Notes under the pieces: model-generated
Told to the model about the DNA's origin: nothing
The model's input: only the letters and a program-made list of their open reading frames with translations
Databases searched by the model: none
Part shown: positions 45,566 to 53,401 of the stretch, in pieces
Layout of the letters: each line of letters opens with the position of its first letter
Numbering within the stretch: the first letter of the stretch is position 1
Made by a program: the position numbers and the translations under genes
Origin: Fidelibacterota bacterium
GTDB taxonomy: Bacteria; Fidelibacterota; UBA8477; JABMPR01
DNA: 64,000 nt
Reading direction: 5' to 3'
NCBI GenBank assembly: GCA_016845065.1
Contig: JAERTG010000121.1
Location: 62,001-126,000 of the forward strand

Positions 45566-46506
45566 GAAGACGACTTCGCTTTTCTTTCCTGACGATCAAG
45601 ATCCCTCCAACGTCGATGAAACCAGAAATACTGCTCAGGATACTTGCGAATTTGTTCTTCCAATTTCGAAGTAAGTGTCTGAGTAAGTGCCTGTACCCAC
45701 TCATCGGTCATGTTATCAGGAAGATCATAATCAATCTCCTCGATTCTTATCTTGTAGCGACCCCGGTGTTGTGTACACGCCAGAACGACTAATTTGGGTT
45801 TTACACGATAGGTCAATACTGCAGCCCCACGCGGTGTAGATGAGGAAATTCCAAAGAAATCAACTTGAACTCCCTTCTTTCCCTTATACTGATCGCCTAC
45901 CACTGCCAGCCCGAAGGTTCGCCTTAATGCTTCTTCAAAGGCTGACATGCCTGACCATGAATTGACCAACTCCAGCTGATGATATTCACGAATTTTAGTA
46001 AGAAACCAATCCACAAGAGGATTCTTCTGAATGCGATAAATGGAAGCTGCTCCATCACCAAGACCACCAACATAACGACCAGCCATTTCCCAGGAACCAA
46101 AATGTCCTGTAAAATATAGGATGGGTTCCTGTCGTTCTATGGATCCCAGGACATAATCATCAAGCCCTGGCGCATCAACAATGGATCGCGCTTTTCGTTG
46201 GGTAATCATCCATAGCTTCAGAGTCGAAATAAATCCTTCTCCCCAATGGAGATAACATCCCTTGATAAGTAATTCAACTTCTGCTTCACCCATATCGGGG
46301 AAAGCTCTGCGGATATTCCGAGCAACTGTGGATTTTCGTTTAGTGAGCAATTTATAGGCAATCCAGCCGAAGCCTCGTCCAAGACGCCACGTGAAAGCCC
46401 ACGGTAGGATAAATAGGACTAGATTGAAAACCATCATGAACAGGAATTCAATCGTATACCTGAAGTATACCAGAGAAAACACCGATTTATTTTTGGGAGC
46501 TGGCAT
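45562..46506 (-). CDS. LpxL/HtrB-like lauroyl acyltransferase
   Basis: This 314-residue protein has an N-terminal membrane segment (about 15-45), then a lysophospholipid acyltransferase-type core. The H-x4-E-like motif is in TGHFGSWEMAGRYVGGLG; YRIQKNPLVDWF, GDQYKGKKGVQVDFFG and the EQYFWFHRRWR end are typical of LpxL/LpxM late acyltransferases. It adds a secondary acyl chain to lipid A precursors. It overlaps tsaC by 4 bases and follows rseP by 15. Exact chain choice is unknown. Confidence 0.9.
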   Translation of the reverse strand: MPAPKNKSVFSLVYFRYTIEFLFMMVFNLVLFILPWAFTWRLGRGFGWIAYKLLTKRKSTVARNIRRAFPDMGEAEVELLIKGCYLHWGEGFISTLKLWMITQRKARSIVDAPGLDDYVLGSIERQEPILYFTGHFGSWEMAGRYVGGLGDGAASIYRIQKNPLVDWFLTKIREYHQLELVNSWSGMSAFEEALRRTFGLAVVGDQYKGKKGVQVDFFGISSSTPRGAAVLTYRVKPKLVVLACTQHRGRYKIRIEEIDYDLPDNMTDEWVQALTQTLTSKLEEQIRKYPEQYFWFHRRWRDLDRQERKAKSSS

Positions 46507-46521
46507 AATCAGCTAAAATCT

Positions 46522-47721
46522 CTAAAGCCGAGAAATGTCCTGAATCGTAATAAACAACACCATACCCAATAAGAACAGCATCCCAACCTGCTGAATAATC
46601 AGTTTTACATTCAGGGGTAGGGGTCGACGAATAATACCTTCAATACTGATGATGATGAAGTGTCCACCATCCAGACCAGGTATAGGTAAAATATTTATAA
46701 AGGCAAGGTTCACGCTAATAATGGCCATAAAGTAAAACACATCCAGCCAGCCACGACGTGCCATATCCCCTGCCATCTTGGCGATCATGATTGGTCCGCC
46801 AACCTGATCCATAGAGGTAGCACCGGTCACCATAGACCAGAAACCACGGGCCATGAGGGTTCCAAACATGTAGGTACTGCGGGCTCCATAGGCAACAGAT
46901 TCGACAAAACCCAGGTCTATATGCTCTGTCACCCTACCGATTCCAATCATTCCTATATCTATGGTTCCTTCTGCCGTAGGTACAGTCTCTTTAACTACTG
47001 TAATTGAATCACTATATCGGATTCCATTTCTTAGCCATTCCACTGAAATCGTTTTTCCAGGTTGCTCATGTACAATCCCGGTTAGCTCCTCCCATTCAGT
47101 TACTGACTGACCGTTAATCATGACGATCTGATCGTTCTCCATGATACCCGCTTCTTCAGCAGGAAAAACTTCTCTTTCTTCAGTACTAACCAGCGAACCG
47201 ACAAATGTGCCTTCTACAGGTTCATCCATTCCGGTTGAGTAGATGAGGGCCGTAAATATGAAGAAGGCAAGGAGGGCATTCATGATAACACCACCAGATA
47301 TGGTCAACAGCTGTTGCCATCTCTTCTTGCTGGTAAATTCCCATGGTTTTCCCGTGATTTCCCCATCCATGGATTCATCAATCATCCCGGACATTTTGAC
47401 ATATCCACCAAAGGGAGTCCAGCTCAATGCATACTCTGTATCGCCAGCAACGGGGCGCTTCCTGGGAATTCGGAATTCAATTGTGGTTGCGTTGGCAATG
47501 CGTTGGATGAACCATGGTATAAAAAGTTTTATCCAGAGCCCATCTACTTTGTTCTGGATACTCAGAAACCTAGGTGGCATTCCAATAGAGAAACGTTCTA
47601 CACGGATACCTACCATTCGAGCCACAAGGAAGTGACCCAGTTCATGTATTAAAATGAGAATGCCCAGCGTGAAAATCGCTGCGGCAATAGTTATTAATGT
47701 ATCGATTGAAAAGAAACCCAT
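46522..47721 (-). CDS. rseP: Site-2 metalloprotease RseP
   Basis: This 399-residue protein has the HExxH motif in ILIHELGHFLVARMVGIRVE, a PDZ domain (about 180-250, AGIMENDQIVMINGQSV), and NILPIPGLDGGHFI carrying the third zinc ligand. It cleaves anti-sigma factors and signal-peptide remnants in the inner membrane. The order dxr-rseP is conserved with E. coli, where bamA, skp and lpxD follow. Position in this operon points to envelope-stress signalling. Confidence 0.94.
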   Translation of the reverse strand: MGFFSIDTLITIAAAIFTLGILILIHELGHFLVARMVGIRVERFSIGMPPRFLSIQNKVDGLWIKLFIPWFIQRIANATTIEFRIPRKRPVAGDTEYALSWTPFGGYVKMSGMIDESMDGEITGKPWEFTSKKRWQQLLTISGGVIMNALLAFFIFTALIYSTGMDEPVEGTFVGSLVSTEEREVFPAEEAGIMENDQIVMINGQSVTEWEELTGIVHEQPGKTISVEWLRNGIRYSDSITVVKETVPTAEGTIDIGMIGIGRVTEHIDLGFVESVAYGARSTYMFGTLMARGFWSMVTGATSMDQVGGPIMIAKMAGDMARRGWLDVFYFMAIISVNLAFINILPIPGLDGGHFIIISIEGIIRRPLPLNVKLIIQQVGMLFLLGMVLFITIQDISRL

Positions 47722-47730
47722 TTAGCTTCT

Positions 47731-48876
47731 TCAACTCCTTTTTATAAATGCCTGCGTCCATTGTTCCAAAGCTAAGATATCATTCAGCTCTGGGTGTTCA
47801 ACGAATTCGTGGGCATCAATTGCTTTTGTTATTAGTTCGGGTATTGCGTTAAATGAAATTTCTTCATTCAGAAATCTGTAGACTGCTTCCTCATTTGCCA
47901 CATTCAATACAACAGGTACACTTCCCCCCTCTTCCAATGCATCAAAAGCCAATTGAATGCATTTGAATTTCTTCAAATCGGGAGCTTCAAAGGTCAGAGA
48001 ACCGATTTTCGCTAGATCGAGCTGCTCCCAATCCTGTTTGAGGTGACGAGGATAACTCAGCGCATACTGAATTGGTATTTTCATGTCAGGTAGGCCTAAC
48101 TGCGCCTTGACAGACCCATCAAGAAATTCTACCATGGAATGGATAATACTCTGAGGATGGATAACGATATCAATTTTTTCCGCAGGGAGATGAAATAGCC
48201 AGCGAGCTTCAATGACTTCCAGACCCTTGTTCATCATGGTGGCAGAATCAATGGTAATTTTACGACCCATTGCCCAGTTTGGATGATTCAGAGCTTGATC
48301 TACAGTAATATTAATAAATGATTCAATTGGTAAAGTACGAAACGGGCCACCTGAGCCAGTTACCACCAAGCGTTTGATATCTTCTGGTGATTCTCCCAGC
48401 AGACACTGCCAGATCGCCGAATGCTCACTATCAACAGGATACAGATCCACTTCATACTTTTTAAGCAGTCCATTGATGTAGTCACCAGCCATCACAAGAG
48501 ATTCCTTGTTTGAAAGTGCTATATCCACGCCTGCCTGGATACTCTTGATTGTCGGTTCCATTCCAGCGCTCCCTACAAGAGCATTTAGCATGGTGTCGAC
48601 ATCATCCCGACCTGCCAGTTCAAGCAAACCGTTTCTTCCAGAAAGAACTTCCACTTCAGGCAGAGCCTGCTTGACTTTCTCGTATTGATTTGCATCGCCA
48701 ATTGATACAGCCTTCGGAGAGAACTCCAATGCTTGCTCAATGAGTAGATCGGCTTGGGAATGGGCTGTTAGATACTTGATGCGGTAAAGGTCTGGGTAGC
48801 TACGGACTACATTAAGCGCATTTACACCGATACTACCCGTTGCACCCAGTACCGAAATATTTTTTGTCACACTCAT
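47731..48876 (-). CDS. dxr: 1-deoxy-D-xylulose-5-phosphate reductoisomerase
   Basis: This 381-residue protein has the NADPH loop LGATGSIGVNALNV, SNKESLVMAG, DSEHSAIWQCL, TGSGGPFR and HPNWAMGRKITIDSAT. It converts DXP to MEP, the committed step of the non-mevalonate isoprenoid pathway that feeds undecaprenyl phosphate (made by uppS at the head of the operon). It directly abuts the upstream gene and precedes rseP by 9 bases. Confidence 0.96.
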   Translation of the reverse strand: MSVTKNISVLGATGSIGVNALNVVRSYPDLYRIKYLTAHSQADLLIEQALEFSPKAVSIGDANQYEKVKQALPEVEVLSGRNGLLELAGRDDVDTMLNALVGSAGMEPTIKSIQAGVDIALSNKESLVMAGDYINGLLKKYEVDLYPVDSEHSAIWQCLLGESPEDIKRLVVTGSGGPFRTLPIESFINITVDQALNHPNWAMGRKITIDSATMMNKGLEVIEARWLFHLPAEKIDIVIHPQSIIHSMVEFLDGSVKAQLGLPDMKIPIQYALSYPRHLKQDWEQLDLAKIGSLTFEAPDLKKFKCIQLAFDALEEGGSVPVVLNVANEEAVYRFLNEEISFNAIPELITKAIDAHEFVEHPELNDILALEQWTQAFIKRS

Positions 48877-49566
48877 TTATTTACGCTTCCCAATCAACCA
48901 TTCACTTCCTAGAACAAGACCTGGTCCAGTAGAGTTATAAGGCATCATAATTGATACTCTCAAAGTCTCCGTGAACAGCCAACTAATATATGGAATAGCG
49001 ATATAAATGGTTTCATCATAATCAGGAATTCCATTGCCGTCCTCAACCACCAGGTGGTGTAGATCAATCATGGCAATAAGTCCTAAGTTGAACCTTTTGA
49101 TATTGTAGGCATACAGTCCATGAATAGATATATCTCTTTGTGTATAGCCCTCATCATAAATAGAGTTCCATGATATTCCAATCGCCTGTCTGCGCTGAAT
49201 ATCCTCCCCTTTAAATTCAACTTGCAGTCCTGTACCTACTGAGAAATTTGGATCTGATCCTGGCCAGCGTGCAAATTGCACCCAAAGATTGTAACCTGGG
49301 TTTGGATACATACTCAAGCGAGCTGCAGGCATGCGTTGATATGTCCCAGAATTTGAGAATATCTGGGATCCAGAGAGTTGCACTCCAATAAAGTGATCTG
49401 ATTCTGTAAGATTTGGTAGATTTGTAACCAGTGTGGCGCGCCTTAGATCCTGTTTAAACAAGTTTGCATAATCCCAGGTAGGGAAGCCACTCCCAGCATG
49501 TAAGCTAGAGCTGAAAACAAGGATGGAGATTAGGAATATGAGATGCTTGGTGGATGACAATAACAT
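48877..49566 (-). CDS. Predicted outer-membrane or secreted protein of unknown family
   Basis: This 229-residue protein has a signal peptide (MLLSSTKHLIFLISILVFSS, then LHAGSG), and short alternating hydrophobic strands ending in basic KRK. Segments such as PGYNLWVQFARWPGSDPNFS, HGLYAYNIKRFNLGLIAMID and ETLRVSIMMPYNSTGPGL look like antiparallel strands of a small beta-barrel, but no family was recognised. Its stop abuts dxr, and it sits between lpxA and dxr in the operon, where E. coli has lpxB, rnhB or other genes. Confidence 0.5.
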   Translation of the reverse strand: MLLSSTKHLIFLISILVFSSSLHAGSGFPTWDYANLFKQDLRRATLVTNLPNLTESDHFIGVQLSGSQIFSNSGTYQRMPAARLSMYPNPGYNLWVQFARWPGSDPNFSVGTGLQVEFKGEDIQRRQAIGISWNSIYDEGYTQRDISIHGLYAYNIKRFNLGLIAMIDLHHLVVEDGNGIPDYDETIYIAIPYISWLFTETLRVSIMMPYNSTGPGLVLGSEWLIGKRK

Positions 49567-49608
49567 GAGTCGTATATTACAAAGAATGAAGGATATCCTT
49601 CAGGCCAG

Positions 49609-50391
49609 TTAGCCTCGAATAATTCCTCTTGTACTCTCATCAATAAAATCGAGGATATCTTGAACTTCAGGGGAAAGTTCGTTGTTTTCCTTGATTTCTT
49701 TAACTGCATGAGAAACATTCATATGACTACGGTAGATCTTTGTATAAGCATGTTTAATCTGATTGATAACTTCACTGGGGAAGCCTCGTCGGTGTAAACC
49801 AACAGAATTGAGCCCATTGTATGTCAATGGTATGTTTGAAGCGCGGATATATGGAGGTACATCCTTGGTAATTCTAAAACCCCCAGCAATAAAGGCATGT
49901 TTCCCAATTTTCACAAACTGATGGATAGGAACAGCGCCACCAATGATTACAAAGTCACCGACTTCAACATGACCACCCATGTTACATGAATTTGCAATAA
50001 TAACGTTATCACCAATATCGCAATCATGACCAATATGACAGTAGGCCATAATGAGGACATTGTTGCCAATGCTGGTTTTCCATCTGTCAGTGGTTCCCCG
50101 GTGAATTGTGCAATACTCACGGACTGTTACATTATCCCCCAGTATCGTCTCGGTTTCCTCGTCTGCATATTTGAGGTCCTGTGGTATCTCACCTACAACT
50201 GCTCCATTAAACAAACGACAATTCTTACCAAGTGTAGTACGAGCGCCAACCAGGGCATGGGCTTTTATAATACAACCATCACCGATGATGACGTTTTCTT
50301 CAATAATCGCATAAGGCCCAACTGTAACATTTTTCCCAATTTTTACATTATCAGGACTAATCAGTGCAGTTGGATGAATGCGAGAATCCAT
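49609..50391 (-). CDS. lpxA: UDP-N-acetylglucosamine acyltransferase
   Basis: This 260-residue left-handed beta-helix protein opens IHPTALISPDNVKIGKNVTV. The catalytic His region reads LIMAYCHIGHDCDIGDNVII and the C-terminal GLNSVGLHRRGFP helix domain is typical of LpxA. It adds 3-hydroxyacyl chains to UDP-GlcNAc in the first lipid A step. It lies 3 bases after lpxC/fabZ. Confidence 0.96.
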   Translation of the reverse strand: MDSRIHPTALISPDNVKIGKNVTVGPYAIIEENVIIGDGCIIKAHALVGARTTLGKNCRLFNGAVVGEIPQDLKYADEETETILGDNVTVREYCTIHRGTTDRWKTSIGNNVLIMAYCHIGHDCDIGDNVIIANSCNMGGHVEVGDFVIIGGAVPIHQFVKIGKHAFIAGGFRITKDVPPYIRASNIPLTYNGLNSVGLHRRGFPSEVINQIKHAYTKIYRSHMNVSHAVKEIKENNELSPEVQDILDFIDESTRGIIRG

Positions 50392-50394
50392 TTG

Positions 50395-51801
50395 TTATCT
50401 GTCCACAATGGAGGCCATAAGATCTGCCTCAACTACCAGCTTACCATCAACAAATCCCATGCCTCTCAGCTTGGCTGAGCGAAGACGGAATTTTACCAGC
50501 TCAACTTCAAAGATGATCTGATCGCCAGGTTCGATAAGTTTACGGAATTTTACATTATTGATGGCAGAGAACATCACCAGTTTAGTTTCGGGTTCTTCAC
50601 CAGCATTCAATAATAATGCACCACCAGCCTGAGCCATGGCCTCAAGTGTGAGAACTCCTGGCATCACCGGTTTTCCTGGGAAATGTCCCTGAAAAAACTG
50701 CTCGTTCATGGTCACATTCTTGATAGCGGTGATCTTTTCACCTGGTGTAAAGTCAATGATTCTATCGATTAGCAAGAAGGGGTATCTGTGTGGTAGTATG
50801 CGCATGATAGCTTCAGTGTCGAAAACAATCTGGCGCTCTCTCGGTCGTCGCTGAAAACGTTTGGCGAGAATCTGCTTCTCATACTCTTTTTTGAGGAGAC
50901 GTACTAGCTCAACATTACTGGCATGACCGCTTCGAGCTGCAGTGATATGACCCTGGATGGGCATTCCAAGGAGGGCGAGATCACCGATCAAGTCCAGAAT
51001 CTTATGACGAACTGGTTCAGTCTTAGATCGCAGTTCCTTGCCATTCAGGATCCCATTTTCACTTTGGACTAATTTTTTATCAATATTGAACAGTTTTTGC
51101 AGTCGATCCAGTTCAGACTCTTCAATTTTTCTATCTATCATCACCAGGGCGGTATCCGCAGAACCACCTTTAATGAGACCCTGAGCCTTTAATTCCTCAA
51201 CTTCATGGAGAAAGCAAAAGGTACGGGCAGGAGCGATCTGCTCTACGAAATCCTGTTCCAATGAATAGAATGACATGTACTGAGTTCCCAAAGACTGTAA
51301 TTTATAGTCGATGAGAAATGTGACACGAAATTGATTTGAAGGAAGGGCATGAATATCTACCCCCTTGTCTGGATCTGAATAGGTAATGGTCTTATCAAGT
51401 ACCAGATATTCTCTAGCTGCATCCTGTTCTTCAAAACCGGCATCAAGTAGAATGTCTACGAAGGGAATTGCAGATCCATCCATTACTGGTGGTTCTTTAT
51501 TGTCCAACTCTATCAGAATGTTGTCAATTTCGAGACCACTTATCGCGGCCAATACATGTTCAGTTGTATGGATACGCGATCCATTGTGCTCCAAAGTAGT
51601 TCCCCTGGAAATGTCAACGACGTGATCAATATCTGCTGGAATGGGTTTCGCATTGGGAACATCTGTTCTTAAAAACCGAATTCCTGTGTTCTGGGCGGCA
51701 GGCTTGAAAGTCATGCGAGTTTGAACACCCGTATGCAACCCGATACCGGCAATTGATACGGCCTTTTTAATACTTCTCTGATTTTCTCGTCTATCCTGCA
51801 T
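50395..51801 (-). CDS. lpxC/fabZ: Bifunctional LpxC deacetylase / FabZ dehydratase fusion
   Basis: Residues 1-320 form LpxC: SIAGIGLHTGVQTRMTFKP, IHTTEHVLAAISG with zinc histidines, DGSAIPFVDIL, and RHKILDLIGDLALLG. Residues about 325-468 form FabZ: ILPHRYPFLLIDRIIDF and QGHFPGKPVMPGVLTLEAMA with the active His and Glu. The first enzyme deacetylates UDP-acyl-GlcNAc, committing to lipid A, and the second dehydrates 3-hydroxyacyl-ACP, which competes for the same acyl pool. This fusion is known from Bacteroidota and relatives. It is 35 bases after lpxD. Confidence 0.96.
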   Translation of the reverse strand: MQDRRENQRSIKKAVSIAGIGLHTGVQTRMTFKPAAQNTGIRFLRTDVPNAKPIPADIDHVVDISRGTTLEHNGSRIHTTEHVLAAISGLEIDNILIELDNKEPPVMDGSAIPFVDILLDAGFEEQDAAREYLVLDKTITYSDPDKGVDIHALPSNQFRVTFLIDYKLQSLGTQYMSFYSLEQDFVEQIAPARTFCFLHEVEELKAQGLIKGGSADTALVMIDRKIEESELDRLQKLFNIDKKLVQSENGILNGKELRSKTEPVRHKILDLIGDLALLGMPIQGHITAARSGHASNVELVRLLKKEYEKQILAKRFQRRPRERQIVFDTEAIMRILPHRYPFLLIDRIIDFTPGEKITAIKNVTMNEQFFQGHFPGKPVMPGVLTLEAMAQAGGALLLNAGEEPETKLVMFSAINNVKFRKLIEPGDQIIFEVELVKFRLRSAKLRGMGFVDGKLVVEADLMASIVDR

Positions 51802-51836
51802 CTATTTCAGTTCCTTCATTACCAGTCAGCGTTCAC

Positions 51837-52853
51837 TTAGTCTTTATTTACTTGTTTTTCAAGCATTTTAACAGTCTTATACAACTCTGGTAATTTCTTC
51901 AATATCGCTTCAATTCTTAGTTCATCTCTATGGGGACGTGCAGGAAAACCACTAACCATGGTCCCATCTGGGATGTCACGCGTTACGCCACCTCGTGTGG
52001 CGATAGACACATCATTACCCACTTTGAGATGACCAATCACGCCACTTTGGCCTCCCATTTGAACCCGATCACCCAGATCTGTGCTGCCAGCAATGGCGAC
52101 ATGCGCAGTAAGAAAGCAGTTTTTTCCAATGCGAACATTATGGGCGATGTGGACCTGATTATCCAGCTTTGTACCATTGCCTATGCTGGTTGGTCCGATG
52201 GATCCACGATCAATGGCGCAATTCGCACCAATCTCTACTTCATCTCCCAGGATGACATTACCGGTTTGCGGAATTTTCTCAATTTTACCTGATTCGACTG
52301 CGAAGCCAAAACCATCGCTACCGATGACCGAACAACTATGGATAATACAATCACGTCCCAGAACCGAGTCCTCATAGAGAACAACATTTGGGTAAAGCCG
52401 ACTTCCTTCACCTATGACACAGCCATTCCCGATCACAGCATTTGCCTCGATTATCACATTCTCGCCCAGTTTGACAGCTTCATCAATAAATACTCCTGAT
52501 CCGATTTCCACAGACTCAGGGATCTGGACAGATGGATGCACAATTGCAGAGGCATGAATACCAGGGCGCTGGATGCGTTCCTTGTAATTCAACAATTGCA
52601 GTGCTTTTTGCATAGCCTTCTGCGGGTTGGATGTCCTTAAAAGGTTTTTAAATTCAATATCCATGTCTTCAGAAACAATCAACGCGGCTGCATGTGTAGT
52701 TTCTGCATATTTCAGATATTTTGGATTTGAGATGAAGGAGATTTCATCGGATGCGGCAACCTGGATCTCATTCAGTTTCGAGATCTCCACGCTCCCATCT
52801 CCCTCTAATCTGGCGTCGAGAGCCTGCGCCAGTTCACCGAGTTTTAAAGTCAA
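51837..52853 (-). CDS. lpxD: UDP-3-O-acyl-glucosamine N-acyltransferase
   Basis: This 338-residue protein has an N-terminal uridine-binding domain (KLGELAQALDARLEGDG), hexapeptide beta-helix repeats, and the catalytic His in NQVHIAHNVRIGKN. GVTRDIPDGTMVSGFPARPH is the LpxD C-terminal signature. It adds the second acyl chain after LpxC. It precedes lpxC/fabZ by 35 bases and follows ompH by 15. Confidence 0.96.
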   Translation of the reverse strand: MTLKLGELAQALDARLEGDGSVEISKLNEIQVAASDEISFISNPKYLKYAETTHAAALIVSEDMDIEFKNLLRTSNPQKAMQKALQLLNYKERIQRPGIHASAIVHPSVQIPESVEIGSGVFIDEAVKLGENVIIEANAVIGNGCVIGEGSRLYPNVVLYEDSVLGRDCIIHSCSVIGSDGFGFAVESGKIEKIPQTGNVILGDEVEIGANCAIDRGSIGPTSIGNGTKLDNQVHIAHNVRIGKNCFLTAHVAIAGSTDLGDRVQMGGQSGVIGHLKVGNDVSIATRGGVTRDIPDGTMVSGFPARPHRDELRIEAILKKLPELYKTVKMLEKQVNKD

Positions 52854-52868
52854 AGGAATGACGGGCTC

Positions 52869-53375
52869 CTATTTCTGGAGCTCCTTTAAAACCTTTTCAG
52901 TAAGATCATATTTTTCCTGGGCATAAAGGATATTCCCAGCGACTACATCAAAGATGAAATCGTAGGCGCCATCTTCACCAACTTTTTTTATAGCAGTATT
53001 GATTTTCTGCAAAACTGGATCAGCAAGAGCTTGTTGCTTTTGATAAAATTCACCCTGTGGTCCAAGTTTTTGCACCTGGAACTGTTGAATCTCTTCAGCA
53101 AGACGACGCATGTCATTTTCTTTAGCAGCACGATTATTTTCTGTCATTAAAAATTTCTGACGTTCATATTCCTGTTGCATGCTGTCCAGTGAAGCCGCCA
53201 TATCGTAATACTGTTTTTCAAGTTTGCGACCTTCTACTTCGAGTTTGCTCTGTGCCTCGCGATACTCTTCGAACTGAGAAAGAATGTACTCAGAATTGAT
53301 GTATCCAAATTTCTGTCCAAATGCAGCTATGGACAGCGTTAATAATAGGACTATGCGGATCATGCTCTTGTTCAA
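52869..53375 (-). CDS. OmpH/Skp family periplasmic chaperone
   Basis: The start is TTG at 53375, with AAGGAG 8 bases upstream; ATG at 53363 is possible. The 168-residue precursor has a signal peptide ending at AAFGQK, then FGYINSEYILSQFEEYREAQ with long coiled-coil arms (LEKQYYDMAASLDSMQQEYE). This is the Skp/OmpH pattern. It holds unfolded outer-membrane proteins for BamA, encoded 26 bases upstream. Confidence 0.88.
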   Translation of the reverse strand: MNKSMIRIVLLLTLSIAAFGQKFGYINSEYILSQFEEYREAQSKLEVEGRKLEKQYYDMAASLDSMQQEYERQKFLMTENNRAAKENDMRRLAEEIQQFQVQKLGPQGEFYQKQQALADPVLQKINTAIKKVGEDGAYDFIFDVVAGNILYAQEKYDLTEKVLKELQK

Positions 53376-53401
53376 AATGGTATCTCCTTAACCAATATTT
53401 C

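Noticed and set aside
47243-47652. Two plus-strand frames of about 110-130 codons inside rseP
   Set aside because: They lie antisense to the well-supported rseP coding region and have no family features.
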